Part shown: one piece after another, positions 7,274 to 15,976 of the stretch | How positions within the stretch are numbered: the stretch's first letter is position 1 | Layout of the letters: the number at the start of each line of letters is the position of its first letter | From: Capnocytophaga sp. oral taxon 878 | GTDB lineage: Bacteria; Bacteroidota; Bacteroidia; Flavobacteriales; Flavobacteriaceae | Assembly (NCBI RefSeq): GCF_002999135.1 | Contig: NZ_CP027229.1 | Span: 434,001-498,000, forward strand | Direction of reading: 5' to 3' | DNA length: 64,000 nucleotides | The notes under the pieces: generated by a model | Databases searched by the model: none | What the model saw: the letters and a program-made list of their open reading frames with translations, nothing else | What the model was told of the DNA's origin: nothing | Made by a program: the position numbers and the translations under genes

Positions 7274-8010
7274 TTAATTGTTATTTGTTAGTTGTATAAA
7301 CGCTTCTTCTAAATTATACGCCTTTACTTCCTTAATAAGGTTGTGAGGCGTATTTTCTTTTATAATACTCCCTTCATTTAGTATTGCTACACGGTGACAA
7401 AAGTCTTGTGCTTCTTGCAGATGATGCGAGGTGTATAATATAGACATTCCGCCTTGATTTAGTTCTTTTAAATAATCGATAATGATGTTTTTTGATTGTA
7501 CATCGACACCAACAGTAGGCTCATCTAAGAAAAGTACTTCGGGGTTGTGGAGTATGCCTGCTAAAAGGTTGATACGCCTTTTCATTCCTCCTGAAAAATG
7601 TGCAATCTTCTTATCGGCTACTTCGGTTAAACCTACGCGCTGTAGGGCAGTTTCAATAAGGGGTTTGAGCTCTTTGTTTTTTAATTTGTACAAGCTGCCA
7701 AAATAGGTTAGATTTTCACGTGCTGTAAGGGTAGGGTAGAGGGCGTACTCTTGTGGTACTACTCCTATTTTATACCGCAGGGCGCGTTGCTTATAAGTCA
7801 TACCACAAATGCTAAAGCTGCCCATAGTGGGCTTTATGCTGCCAAAAAGGATAGACATAAGGGTGGTTTTGCCGGCGCCATTGGGTCCTAAAATACCATA
7901 TATTTCGCCTTTTTTTACGTTGAAAGATATATTGTTTAGAGCAAGGGTTGTGGTTTCTTTGTACTGCTTGCTGAGGTGTTTTACTTCAATAGCATTGGGG
8001 GGGTATTCAT
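7274..8010 (-). CDS. ABC transporter ATP-binding protein, start out of frame at a poly-C tract
   Basis: ATPase of the ABC-2/DrrA type: Walker A GPNGAGKTT, signature FSGGMKRR, Walker B VLFLDEPTVGVD, switch His in TSHHL. The reading frame is open upstream to 8194, but the 60-odd residues before IEVKHLSKQY do not resemble the family. The natural start is the ATG at 8010-8008, which sits behind a promoter-like TTG-N19-TACCTTG at 8064-8036 but is one base out of frame because the following C tract has 7 bases; 8 (or 5) would give MNTPPNAIEVKHL. Either a slippage (phase-variation) switch or an indel error. No permease gene is adjacent, so the substrate is unknown. Confidence 0.85.
7997..8003. repeat. 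Homopolymeric C7 (minus strand) tract at the ABC ATPase start
   Basis: Seven consecutive G on the plus strand, C on the coding strand, beginning eight bases after the A of the ATG at 8010-8008. Tract length sets whether that ATG is in frame with the ATPase. Confidence 0.9.
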
Positions 8011-8035
8011 ATTGTTTGTTTTTGAAAAAGCGGTG

Positions 8036-8064
8036 CAAGGTAATTAAAATATTGCTAATAGCAA
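8036..8064 (-). promoter_or_regulatory. Promoter-like sequence for the ABC ATPase
   Basis: On the minus strand, TTG at 8064-8062, 19-nt spacer and TACCTTG at 8042-8036, one T short of the TAnnTTTG consensus. It predicts a start site downstream of the 8194 end of the open frame, favouring the ATG at 8010. Confidence 0.5.
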
Positions 8065-8252
8065 AATTTTTTGTATATTTGCGCGCTTTGAGGGGGTGTA
8101 TTTTAGTGATGGGAGTTAGTTTTTTGGAATGGATAGGAGGTAAGGGGGATGAGAAAAATGTAATGTTTGGGGAGTTTTGTTGCGAATTTGGCAAAATGGA
8201 AGGTTGGGGGTAAGGCGACTGATAATCAGCGATGTGATGTGTTTTCTCTGCT

Positions 8253-8297
8253 TATCCTTCGTTTATAGTTCGTTTATCCTTCGTTATTCGTTCGTTT
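8253..8297 (-). repeat. Dispersed 45-bp intergenic repeat, copy 1 (44 of 45 bases)
   Basis: On the minus strand this matches the copies at 42352 and 50229 except at the first base. It consists of two 22-bp units, each ending ACGAAGGATA, and this copy is preceded by a further AGGATA, a partial third unit. Confidence 0.9.
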
Positions 8298-8535
8298 ATC
8301 CTATGAGTTTTGTTTGCTAACCTTAATAGTGAAATAGGTTGATTATTAGGGGATAGGAGATAGGTGTTAGCAGACAGGAGTTGGAAATTAAGGGGGTGAT
8401 AATTTTTGAAGTATTGGCAATAAAAATGAGAAAATGATGAAAATCTTTTGGTTTTAGGTGTGAGGGTATTAAATATAAGATTTTAGAAGGGGAGAGGTAA
8501 TAGGGAAGAGAAGATATAGGGGGGGCTGTTAGTAG
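8298..8535. other. Intergenic, purine-rich, no gene seen
   Basis: The stretch between the repeat and the GNAT gene is G/A-rich on the plus strand (GGGGATAGGAGATAGG and similar). No ORF, hairpin or consensus promoter is evident. The other two repeat copies are likewise flanked by pyrimidine-rich DNA on the repeat's strand. Confidence 0.5.
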
Positions 8536-9063
8536 ATGAATACAATAGCTTTTATGGCAGAAAATTTAATTTTTAGGCAAGCTGTTTCCGCTGATGCGTT
8601 GGCTATTTGGGAAATACTTTTGGCAGCTATAGCGCTTAGGAAAGCAGAAGGTAGCAACCAATGGCAGGATGGTTACCCTAATGAGCAGGTTGTGGCTGAT
8701 GATATTGCCCATAAATATGGTTATGTGCTTACTGAAAAGAATGAGGTTATAGGCTATTGTGCTCTTATTTTAAACAATGAACCTGCTTATAATACTATTG
8801 ATGGGAAGTGGCTTACTGATGGAGATTTTTTGGTTATTCATCGTGTGGGTATTGCTTCTAAATATCGGGGTAGGGGATTGGTTAAGCTAATGCTTCAAGA
8901 AATAGAATGTGTTGCCAAGGGGCAGGGGGTGCCATCAGTGCGTGCAGATACTAATTATGATAATGCAGCTATGTTACATCTTTTTGAGAAGTTGGGCTAC
9001 GAGTATTGCGGAGAGGTAATGCTGAGGGGGGCTGCAAGGAAAGCATTTGAAAAGAAACTATGA
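8536..9063 (+). CDS. GNAT-family N-acetyltransferase
   Basis: 175 residues from this ATG; the internal ATG at 8554 (MAENLIFRQA) is an equally good start and matches the usual family beginning. The acetyl-CoA loop is visible as the RGRGL motif in SKYRGRGLVKLMLQEI, followed by the typical NYDNAAMLHLFEKLGYEYCG. Substrate unknown. First gene of a tightly packed series: its stop overlaps the start of the TrmH gene by an ATGA, implying translational coupling. Confidence 0.85.
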   Translation: MNTIAFMAENLIFRQAVSADALAIWEILLAAIALRKAEGSNQWQDGYPNEQVVADDIAHKYGYVLTEKNEVIGYCALILNNEPAYNTIDGKWLTDGDFLVIHRVGIASKYRGRGLVKLMLQEIECVAKGQGVPSVRADTNYDNAAMLHLFEKLGYEYCGEVMLRGAARKAFEKKL

Positions 9064-9722
9064 ATGAAAAATTACTAACATATTTAGAGCGTTTTATTAC
9101 AGAAGAGCGCAAGGAGCGCTTTTTGAGTATTATTAATGCACGTACTAATCATTTTACTGTGGCTATGGAAGATGTATTCCAGATGCACAATACAAGTGCT
9201 GTGGTGCGCACCTGTGAGGTGTTTGGGGTACAGCAAGCTCATAGTATAGAGGGACGTTATGGTAAGCGATTGGATGCTAAAATAGCTATGGGGGCACAAA
9301 AGTGGGTAGATGTATTTCGTTATAATGATACCCAGAGTTGTATTGATTCGCTTCGAGCTAAAGGCTACCAGATAGTGGCTACAACGCCCCATAAAGATGC
9401 TTATTACCTGAATGATTTTGATATTAGTAAAAAGAGTGCTTTTTTCTTTGGGACAGAAAAGGAAGGGCTATCGGAACAGGTGCTTACACAAGCGGATACT
9501 TATCTTAAAATACCGATGGTAGGATTTACAGAAAGCCTTAATATATCGGTAGCAGTGGCTATTGTGTTACAGCAACTTACTGATAAACTTCGCCGTAGTG
9601 AAGTGGCTTGGCAATTAACAGATGAGGAGCGTTTTTCAATTCTTATAGATTGGACAAAGAAATCAATTCGGAATGTGAAAGATGTATTAAAACGATATGA
9701 AGAAATAAAAGATACTTTATGA
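9060..9722 (+). CDS. trmH: SpoU-family tRNA 2'-O-methyltransferase, TrmH-like
   Basis: 220 residues. SPOUT-fold methyltransferase with the family motifs: motif 1 region HNTSAVVRTCEVFGV, motif 2 FFFGTEKEGLSEQ and motif 3 ESLNISVAVAIVLQQL. TrmH methylates the 2'-hydroxyl of G18 in tRNA with S-adenosylmethionine. The sequence contains an extended C-terminal helix of the TrmH type (residues about 165-220). It overlaps the GNAT gene upstream and the phosphatase gene downstream by 4 nt each. The exact RNA target could be another SpoU site, but TrmH is most likely. Confidence 0.85.
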   Translation: MNEKLLTYLERFITEERKERFLSIINARTNHFTVAMEDVFQMHNTSAVVRTCEVFGVQQAHSIEGRYGKRLDAKIAMGAQKWVDVFRYNDTQSCIDSLRAKGYQIVATTPHKDAYYLNDFDISKKSAFFFGTEKEGLSEQVLTQADTYLKIPMVGFTESLNISVAVAIVLQQLTDKLRRSEVAWQLTDEERFSILIDWTKKSIRNVKDVLKRYEEIKDTL

Positions 9723-10258
9723 GAAAACTTTTGTGTATAACTTTTTTGTTGTTGAACTTTTTTAGTTTATTGGGACAACATAAGGCGACCCTTATTCATA
9801 GCGATGCAAACTTGTATAAGGTAGATAGCTTACTGTACCGGAGTGAACAGTTGGTAAGTGAGGATAAAGCTGTTATCCAAAACATCCCTATCAAAAGCAT
9901 TATCAATCTGCGTTATTTTACACGCTCGGGTGATAAGAAGGTTTTTAAAGCTACTGATGGAGTAAGGCTTATTAATCATCCTTTACTTACTTGGAGGATT
10001 AAGGCTCCAGAAATAGCAGCAACTCTTAAGCTGATTAAAGAACGCCAAAAGGAAGGAGCTGTGCTTATACACTGTTATCACGGGGCTGATCGTACTGGTA
10101 TTATGGTGGCGATGTACCGCATAATATATCATAATTGGACGATAGAACAAGCTAAAAAAGAAATGATTAATGGTCCTTATGGGTACCATAGTGTTTGGAA
10201 AAACTTAGAAGCACTATTTACTGAAAGTACTGTAAACGAAGTGCGTAGACTTTTGTAA
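9719..10258 (+). CDS. Secreted tyrosine/dual-specificity phosphatase
   Basis: 179 residues. An N-terminal signal peptide (about residues 1-19, hydrophobic core FLLLNFFSLLG) implies export to the periplasm. The catalytic P-loop is HCYHGADRTG with nucleophile Cys119 and Arg125 (CX5R), as in eukaryotic-like cysteine phosphatases of the DSP/SIW14 group. INLRYF (about 62-67) and the preceding SEQL are typical of this clan. The substrate may be a phosphoprotein, an inositol phosphate or polyphosphate. Start overlaps the trmH stop; the Nif3-family gene follows after 5 nt. Confidence 0.85.
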   Translation: MRKLLCITFLLLNFFSLLGQHKATLIHSDANLYKVDSLLYRSEQLVSEDKAVIQNIPIKSIINLRYFTRSGDKKVFKATDGVRLINHPLLTWRIKAPEIAATLKLIKERQKEGAVLIHCYHGADRTGIMVAMYRIIYHNWTIEQAKKEMINGPYGYHSVWKNLEALFTESTVNEVRRLL

Positions 10259-10263
10259 GTATA

Positions 10264-11361
10264 ATGAAAATAAGAGAAATTATAAACGAATTAGAGCTTC
10301 TAGCCCCTCTGCCATACGCTGAAGGTTTTGACAATGTAGGCTTATTGGTAGGTGATGTGAATGCTAATGTGGAGGGAGTGCTTATTACATTGGATACGCT
10401 AGAAGAAGTGGTAGATGAAGCTATTGAGAATAACTGTAATCTTATAGTGAGTTTTCATCCTATCATCTTTAGTGGGCTTAAATCACTTACAGGGAAAACT
10501 TATGTAGAACGAGTAGTGATGAAGGCTATAAGGCATAATATTGCTATTTATAGCATGCATACAGCATTAGATAACCAGCTGCTGGGAGTGAATGCAACCA
10601 TAGCAGATCGTTTGGGGTTAAAAAACAGGCAAATACTTATCCCGCAAGAACATACTATCCAAAAGCTTATAACTTATGTACCTCAAGCTGATGCGGAGAG
10701 ACTTAGGCAAGCGCTATTTGGTGCAGGAGCAGGTAATATAGGTAATTATGCAGAGTGTAGTTTCAATTTGGAAGGTAGGGGTACTTACAAAGGCAATGAG
10801 GCTTCGAACCCAACTATAGGGGAACCTAATGTGTTCCATACCGAAAATGAAACCCAAATAGGGGTAATATTTCCGAAACACTTGCAAAGTAAGGTGCTGA
10901 GAGCTTTGAGAGAACATCACCCTTATGAGGAGATTGCTTACGAGGTGTATGTGTTGGAAAATAATCATCAGCACATAGGGTTAGGAATGATAGCAGAGAT
11001 GCCAGAGCCCATGGATGAGGAAGACTTTTTGACATTCCTTAAAGAACGTATGCAGGTGAGTGTAGTAAGACACTCGGCACTAAGAGGTAAAGCCGTGAAA
11101 AAGGTGGCGATGCTAGGAGGCAGTGGAGCTTTTGCTATAGAAAATGCTAAAAGAGCAGGTGCAGATATTTTTATTACTGCAGACTTGAAATATCACGATT
11201 TTTTCAGGGCTGAGGGACAAATAATTCTTGCTGATATAGGGCATTATGAAAGTGAACAATACATAAAAATACTTTTATTTGAGTATCTTTCAAAAAAAAT
11301 TCCTACCTTTGCCCCCAAAATATCAAAAGTAGATACAAATCCTATCAAATATTATTCGTAA
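10264..11361 (+). CDS. Nif3-like dinuclear metal centre protein
   Basis: 365 residues, the long YqfO-type version with a CutA/PII-like insert (about residues 125-235) between the two halves of the Nif3 core. Metal-binding histidines are seen in SFHPIIFSG, MHTALDN and the C-terminal DIGHYESEQ. These proteins form toroidal hexamers with two metals per subunit; despite the name GTP cyclohydrolase 1 type 2 in databases, the enzymatic role is not settled. It is followed after 2 nt by the zinc-ribbon-like gene, a pairing that is widely conserved in bacteria. Confidence 0.9.
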   Translation: MKIREIINELELLAPLPYAEGFDNVGLLVGDVNANVEGVLITLDTLEEVVDEAIENNCNLIVSFHPIIFSGLKSLTGKTYVERVVMKAIRHNIAIYSMHTALDNQLLGVNATIADRLGLKNRQILIPQEHTIQKLITYVPQADAERLRQALFGAGAGNIGNYAECSFNLEGRGTYKGNEASNPTIGEPNVFHTENETQIGVIFPKHLQSKVLRALREHHPYEEIAYEVYVLENNHQHIGLGMIAEMPEPMDEEDFLTFLKERMQVSVVRHSALRGKAVKKVAMLGGSGAFAIENAKRAGADIFITADLKYHDFFRAEGQIILADIGHYESEQYIKILLFEYLSKKIPTFAPKISKVDTNPIKYYS

Positions 11362-11363
11362 AT

Positions 11364-12149
11364 ATGGCACAAAAAGTGGATATTACCGTAGAAGAAAAGT
11401 TAAGAGCACTGTATGATTTACAGCTTATTGATTCAAAAATTGATGAGTTACAGTATACTCGTGGCGAGCTACCTTTAGAGGTTTCAGACCTTGAAGATGA
11501 GGTAGAAGGTTTGAAAAAGCGCCACGTAAAATTTAAAGAAGAATTGGAAGCTTTGCAAGCAGGTATAGCAGAGAAGAAAACTATAATTGAGGAGGCTAAA
11601 GAGCTTATAAAAAAATATACTACCCAACAGAAAAATGTGCGAAATAACCGTGAGTATACCTCACTGGCTAAGGAAATTGAATTCCAAGAGTTGGAAGTAC
11701 AATTAGCAGAGAAACGCATTAAAGAAGGTAAAGCTCAAGTAGACCAAAAGAAAGAAGCTATCAAGCAAGTAGATGAACGCAAATCTCAACGTGATGCCCA
11801 CTTAAAACATAAAAAAGCAGAGCTTAGTTCGGTATTGGCTGAAACTGAAAAAGAAGAAGCTTTCTTAAGAGAAAAAGCAGAAGAGTATGCGGCTAAAATT
11901 GAAGAGCGCTTACTGAAAGCTTATCAGCGTATACGCAGTAGTGTAGTGAACCGATTGGCGGTAGTGCCTATACAGCGTGGAGCTTCAGGAGGCTCATTCT
12001 TTACTATTCCGCCTCAAGTGCAGGTAGAAATAGCTTCACGTAGGAAAATTATTACCGATGAGCATAGTGGCCGTATATTGGTAGATGCTGCTTTGGCTGA
12101 AGAAGAAAGAGAAAAAATGGAGACTTTGTTTAAGAGCTTCCAAAAATAG
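11364..12149 (+). CDS. CdsZ/DUF164-family coiled-coil protein lacking zinc ligands
   Basis: 261 residues: a long antiparallel coiled coil (about residues 10-195) and a C-terminal domain that in most bacteria is a four-cysteine zinc ribbon. Here the ribbon is recognisable (RGASGGSFFTIPPQ, then DEHSGRILVD) but all four expected cysteines are absent (Ser, Gly or other residues in their place), so it should not bind zinc. The family acts in binding nucleic acid or regulatory complexes. Last gene of the 8536-12149 series, followed by a good terminator. Confidence 0.88.
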   Translation: MAQKVDITVEEKLRALYDLQLIDSKIDELQYTRGELPLEVSDLEDEVEGLKKRHVKFKEELEALQAGIAEKKTIIEEAKELIKKYTTQQKNVRNNREYTSLAKEIEFQELEVQLAEKRIKEGKAQVDQKKEAIKQVDERKSQRDAHLKHKKAELSSVLAETEKEEAFLREKAEEYAAKIEERLLKAYQRIRSSVVNRLAVVPIQRGASGGSFFTIPPQVQVEIASRRKIITDEHSGRILVDAALAEEEREKMETLFKSFQK

Positions 12150-12176
12150 AAATTTAAAAGTTGTTATTACTTTATA

Positions 12177-12217
12177 GTCTGAAAAGTGTTTTTTTTGCTT
12201 TTCGGACTTTTTATTTT
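12177..12217 (+). terminator. Intrinsic terminator after the Nif3/zinc-ribbon operon
   Basis: GTCTGAAAAG at 12177-12186 pairs with CTTTTCGGAC at 12198-12207 (one G-U), followed by a T-rich tail. Confidence 0.85.
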
Positions 12218-12272
12218 GTAAGAAATAGAATGTAAAGTAAAGATTTTCGTAAAAATAATTGTGTAATATTCA

Positions 12273-12302
12273 TTGTTATTTGATATTAATTTTGTACTTT
12301 TG
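12273..12302 (+). promoter_or_regulatory. Promoter for the OmpA-family gene
   Basis: TTG at 12273-12275, 19-nt spacer, TACTTTTG at 12295-12302, about 30 nt before the ATG. Confidence 0.75.
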
Positions 12303-12333
12303 TACCCAACTGAAAGATTAAAAATTAGAAGCT

Positions 12334-13368
12334 ATGAGAATAAGGTTTTTTATTATCTTGCTTATTTGCTATTTATCGGGTGCTGAAGCACAAATTCGTT
12401 TTACTCCTGCTTTGGTATACCAAAATATAGCTGAAAAAGGCTATACTACTCAAGAGGTAGTTACTAGGTTGGCAAATTATTATTATGCCTTGCATCTTTA
12501 TTCACAAGCACAGACATGGTATGAAAAATTAGTTACAACAGTGGGGTATATGCCTACAGCTATAGACTATTACCACTATGCACATACCTTGAAAGAATTG
12601 GGGAAGAATAAAGAAGCTCAAAAACAAATGGAACGATTTACTAGCGTTTCACGACTCTTTTTTACGGATTTTATTAAGACTGCTGTTGCACCACCTAATC
12701 CTAATAATAGAGATTATAAAGAACTGATAGGTTTGGTTCTTGATGGTGAAAATGGGAAAGAAATTGAAGGGGCAGCTATTACACTTTTTGATGCTCAAAT
12801 GAATGTATTTCTTACAACAAAGTCGGATTCTAATAGTTTTTTTGTGTTATCTGATAAACAGTCGCAAGCTCTTTTTGAATACGGTTATTTGGAGGTAGTA
12901 AAACCAGAATATGAGGTTTCAACTACTCCTTTGGTATTTCAAAAAACTGGTGAAATGCAGCAAATAATTCAGTTAGATCCTTTGGTACAAGAGGTGAATA
13001 CGGGAGATAACTTAGCTATTACTTTTGAGATTGAGAATATTCATTTTGACTATGGTAGGTTAAACATTCGTTATGATGCCTCAGTACAACTGGCTAAAAT
13101 ATTAGTGTTTTTAGAAATGAACCCTATGGTGTCTTTGGATATAAAGGTACATACTGATAGCCGAGGGGATGAAGATTACAATATGAAATTATCAGAAAGT
13201 CAGGCACAGTCTATATGGCAGTGGTTAGTAGATAAAGGCATACAAACTAAGCGTATTACAGCTAAGGGCTATGGAGAAACACAACCAGTATATGATTGTG
13301 AAAATGATTCGTCTTGTACTGAAGAACAACATCAAGCAAACAAAAGGGTAGAGTTTATTATAAAATAA
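12334..13368 (+). CDS. OmpA-family envelope protein with TPR and regulatory domains
   Basis: 344 residues: signal peptide (1-20, ending AEAQ), TPR-like helices (about 30-115), a carboxypeptidase-regulatory-like beta domain (about 132-215) and a C-terminal OmpA domain (about 235-344) with the peptidoglycan-contact pattern VHTDSRGDEDYNMKLSESQA. The order TPR-CRD-OmpA is that of the T9SS protein PorE and related flavobacterial anchors, but the WD40-like block found in longer relatives is missing. It should sit in the outer membrane periplasmic face and bind the cell wall. A T9SS role is possible, not shown. Confidence 0.82.
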   Translation: MRIRFFIILLICYLSGAEAQIRFTPALVYQNIAEKGYTTQEVVTRLANYYYALHLYSQAQTWYEKLVTTVGYMPTAIDYYHYAHTLKELGKNKEAQKQMERFTSVSRLFFTDFIKTAVAPPNPNNRDYKELIGLVLDGENGKEIEGAAITLFDAQMNVFLTTKSDSNSFFVLSDKQSQALFEYGYLEVVKPEYEVSTTPLVFQKTGEMQQIIQLDPLVQEVNTGDNLAITFEIENIHFDYGRLNIRYDASVQLAKILVFLEMNPMVSLDIKVHTDSRGDEDYNMKLSESQAQSIWQWLVDKGIQTKRITAKGYGETQPVYDCENDSSCTEEQHQANKRVEFIIK

Positions 13369-13380
13369 GGCATTATTTTG

Positions 13381-13388
13381 TATTTTTG
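13381..13388 (+). promoter_or_regulatory. -7 box for the PgpH-type gene
   Basis: TATTTTTG at 13381-13388, followed by GCGCCC. Transcription would start near 13395, after the first possible ATG at 13378, which fixes the true start at 13411. Confidence 0.65.
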
Positions 13389-13410
13389 CGCCCTGAAACT
13401 GTTTATTAGA

Positions 13411-15453
13411 ATGACTGTGAAGAATATAAAACGATTAGCAAAAACATCACTTCTTTTTAAACTGCTATCATTATTGGTGGCCTTGATACTTATCTTACAA
13501 GTATTTCCTGGGAAAACGAAGTTTAAATATGAATTTCGGAAGGGAGAATTGTGGCAACATGAAAACCTTTATGCTCCATTTGATTTTCCTCTAAAGAAAA
13601 CAGATGAGCAAATAAAAGCAGAAGAACGGCATATTACAGAGCAATCGACTGTATATTACCGTAAGGATACAGCAGCTTTTGGGGTCGCTATGCAGAAGTA
13701 TCAGCAAAAACAACATTACTATTTTGACCGTATACCGATGGCAAAAGCAGAGTTGCTGAGGAAGAGAGCTCATTCTTTTTTGGTGGAAAATTACCAAAGA
13801 GGGATATTGTTAAAAAAAACAGCGAATAATGATTCTAAAATAGCAGTGATAGATAGTAATAATCAAATTACTGAACTTCCGACAGCTAATATTTTATCAT
13901 TAGAAAGTATTAAAGAGGCTGTAAAGAGTTATTTTAGTCAACCACCTTATGATGAGTATCAAAAAGAGTATTACGATTTGTTTTTTGATATACTTACACC
14001 TAATCTTGTTATTGATCAGAATTTTACACAGAAAAACTTGCGTCAGAATTTAAAGGAGATAGTTTATACACGCGGTTGGGTGAGCAAAGGTAAAATTATT
14101 ATTGCTAAAGGTGAGTTGGTAGAAGGAGAGAAGTATAATATGTTGTCTTCTTTGAAAGATGAATACGAAAGTCAGACTTGGAGTCAGAATAATTATAACT
14201 GGTCACAAGTGGGGTATTACTTTTTGGTAGCAGTAGTACTTGTAGTAATGCTTTTGTATTTGAAAATTTATGAAAAGAAAGTATATAAAAACAATTTGAA
14301 GTTAAGTGTTATTTTGCTGAATATGCTATCAATGATACTATTAGTAGGCTTAATGGCGCGTCACTTTCCAGACTATATCTACTTAGTGCCTATAGCAATG
14401 ATGGTACTGATACTTAAATCGTTTTTTGATCTTCGTACAGTACTATTTATGTATATTAGTACTATACTAATAACAGGTTTTATAGTACCTAATAGTTTTC
14501 AGTTTGTTTTTATTCAGATTATAGCTGCTATGACGATTATTCTCACTCCTAAAAGTGTTCATTATAGGTTGAGTAGTTTTATATCGGCAGGGCTTATTAC
14601 TGGAGCCTATTTACTTATATACATAGCTTTTCATGTTATTACAGAGGGGACTTTAAAAGGGATTGACATATCGTTACTAACATTATTTATACTTAATGGA
14701 ATAGGAATATTGTTTTCGCAGCCTTTTACTTATATTTATGAGCGTACTTTTGGGTTGGTATCGGATGTGTCTCTTTTGGAACTATCGGATACTAATTCTA
14801 AACTTTTAAGGCAATTGTCGGAAAAGGCACCAGGTACTTTTCAGCACTCAATGCAAGTAGCTAATTTGGCAGAAGCTGCTGCTGCTGAGATAGGAGCAAA
14901 TACCCTATTGGTGCGGGTAGGCGCATTGTATCATGATATAGGTAAAATGGAAAACCCACTTTATTTTATTGAAAATCAAAAGACAAGTTTAAATCCTCAT
15001 GACCAACTTACTCCCTCCCAAAGTGCAAAGGTGATTATTAAACATGTGACAGATGGTGTAGAACTTGCTCATAAAAACAAGCTTCCTGAACGTATTATAG
15101 ACTTTATACGAACTCACCACGGACGTAGTCTTACTTATTATTTCTATCGTAAAGAGTTGGATACTAATCCAGATGCCAAAGAGGAAGATTTTAGGTATCC
15201 AGGTCCTATTCCTTTTTCAAAAGAAACTGCTATACTAATGATGGCAGATTCAGTAGAAGCAGCAACTAAAAGTCTTAAGAATCCTACTTATGAAGCTTTA
15301 GAAGAGTTTGTGGAACGTATTATCAAAAAACAGTTAGAAGATAATCAGTTTGCCAATTCAGATATATCCTTTAAAGAGATAGAGTGTATAAAAAAGGTAT
15401 TTAAAAGTAAACTGATAAATATATATCATGTGCGAATTGCTTATCCTGAATAA
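13411..15453 (+). CDS. pgpH: PgpH-type HD phosphodiesterase, 7TM receptor
   Basis: 680 residues from the chosen start MTVKNIKRLAK; an upstream in-frame ATG (13378) precedes the -7 box and is unlikely. Layout: one N-terminal membrane segment, a large extracytoplasmic 7TMR-HDED domain (about 40-260), seven membrane helices (about 265-450) and a cytoplasmic HD domain with APGTFQHSMQVANLAEAA, LYHDIGKM, NPHDQL and THHGRSLTYYFY. PgpH-family enzymes hydrolyse the second messenger c-di-AMP to pApA, and the extracytoplasmic part senses an envelope signal. All metal-binding His/Asp positions appear intact. Confidence 0.9.
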   Translation: MTVKNIKRLAKTSLLFKLLSLLVALILILQVFPGKTKFKYEFRKGELWQHENLYAPFDFPLKKTDEQIKAEERHITEQSTVYYRKDTAAFGVAMQKYQQKQHYYFDRIPMAKAELLRKRAHSFLVENYQRGILLKKTANNDSKIAVIDSNNQITELPTANILSLESIKEAVKSYFSQPPYDEYQKEYYDLFFDILTPNLVIDQNFTQKNLRQNLKEIVYTRGWVSKGKIIIAKGELVEGEKYNMLSSLKDEYESQTWSQNNYNWSQVGYYFLVAVVLVVMLLYLKIYEKKVYKNNLKLSVILLNMLSMILLVGLMARHFPDYIYLVPIAMMVLILKSFFDLRTVLFMYISTILITGFIVPNSFQFVFIQIIAAMTIILTPKSVHYRLSSFISAGLITGAYLLIYIAFHVITEGTLKGIDISLLTLFILNGIGILFSQPFTYIYERTFGLVSDVSLLELSDTNSKLLRQLSEKAPGTFQHSMQVANLAEAAAAEIGANTLLVRVGALYHDIGKMENPLYFIENQKTSLNPHDQLTPSQSAKVIIKHVTDGVELAHKNKLPERIIDFIRTHHGRSLTYYFYRKELDTNPDAKEEDFRYPGPIPFSKETAILMMADSVEAATKSLKNPTYEALEEFVERIIKKQLEDNQFANSDISFKEIECIKKVFKSKLINIYHVRIAYPE

Positions 15454-15644
15454 GGAGTGATAATTTTTAAGTATTAATTTCTACTTTGAGTGGCTAAAAA
15501 ATGTTATTGAGTTAGTTTTTTTAGAATATTGACAAAAAAGTTATAGATTAAATAATTTGATTATAATAATTTGATTTATAATGTTTTATAGCGTATTGTG
15601 GTGTTTTCTTATGTTGTCTGTATTCTTTTTTTGTTAAAAAAGTT

Positions 15645-15674
15645 TTGGTATTAAAAAAAATAGTTGTAGTTTTG
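15645..15674 (+). promoter_or_regulatory. Promoter for the bL28-bL33 operon
   Basis: TTG at 15645-15647, 19-nt spacer, TAGTTTTG at 15667-15674, about 43 nt before the rpmB ATG. The rest of 15454-15644 shows no gene. Confidence 0.75.
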
Positions 15675-15716
15675 CGCCCTGAATATAAATAACACATAAA
15701 ATAAATAGAGAAAAAA

Positions 15717-15953
15717 ATGGCAAGAGTTTGTGACTTAACAGGCAAAAAAGCATTGGTGGGCAACAACGTGTCGCACGCAATGAACAAAACAAAACGTAAG
15801 TTTAATGTGAATCTTCGTACTAAACGGTTCTTCATTCCTGAGGAAAATCGTTGGATTACTCTTAAAGTATCAGCATCTGCAATTAAGACTATTGATAAGA
15901 AGGGTATTTATGCAGTGCTTCAAGAGGTAGAACGCAACGGATATATTAACTAA
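15717..15953 (+). CDS. rpmB: Ribosomal protein bL28
   Basis: 78 residues, usual length. Starts MARVCDLTGKKALVGNNVSHA, truncated here to its recognisable N-terminus: the CDLTGK and NNVSHA signatures are diagnostic. Structural protein of the 50S subunit. It heads the operon rpmB-rpmG-DUF4295, with a strong promoter upstream and an A-rich translation-initiation region (GAGAAAAAA) before the ATG. Confidence 0.97.
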   Translation: MARVCDLTGKKALVGNNVSHAMNKTKRKFNVNLRTKRFFIPEENRWITLKVSASAIKTIDKKGIYAVLQEVERNGYIN

Positions 15954-15976
15954 ATTAAAAAAAAACGTACTGAAAA

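Noticed and set aside
7809..8213. Plus-strand ORF of 134 codons, with a TATATTTG at 8073-8080 on the same strand
   Set aside because: Antisense to the ABC ATPase; the -7-like box lies inside it and has no coding sequence of its own to serve.
13378..13410. Earlier ATG for the PgpH-type gene
   Set aside because: It lies upstream of the predicted transcription start, the -7 box itself falling at 13381-13388.
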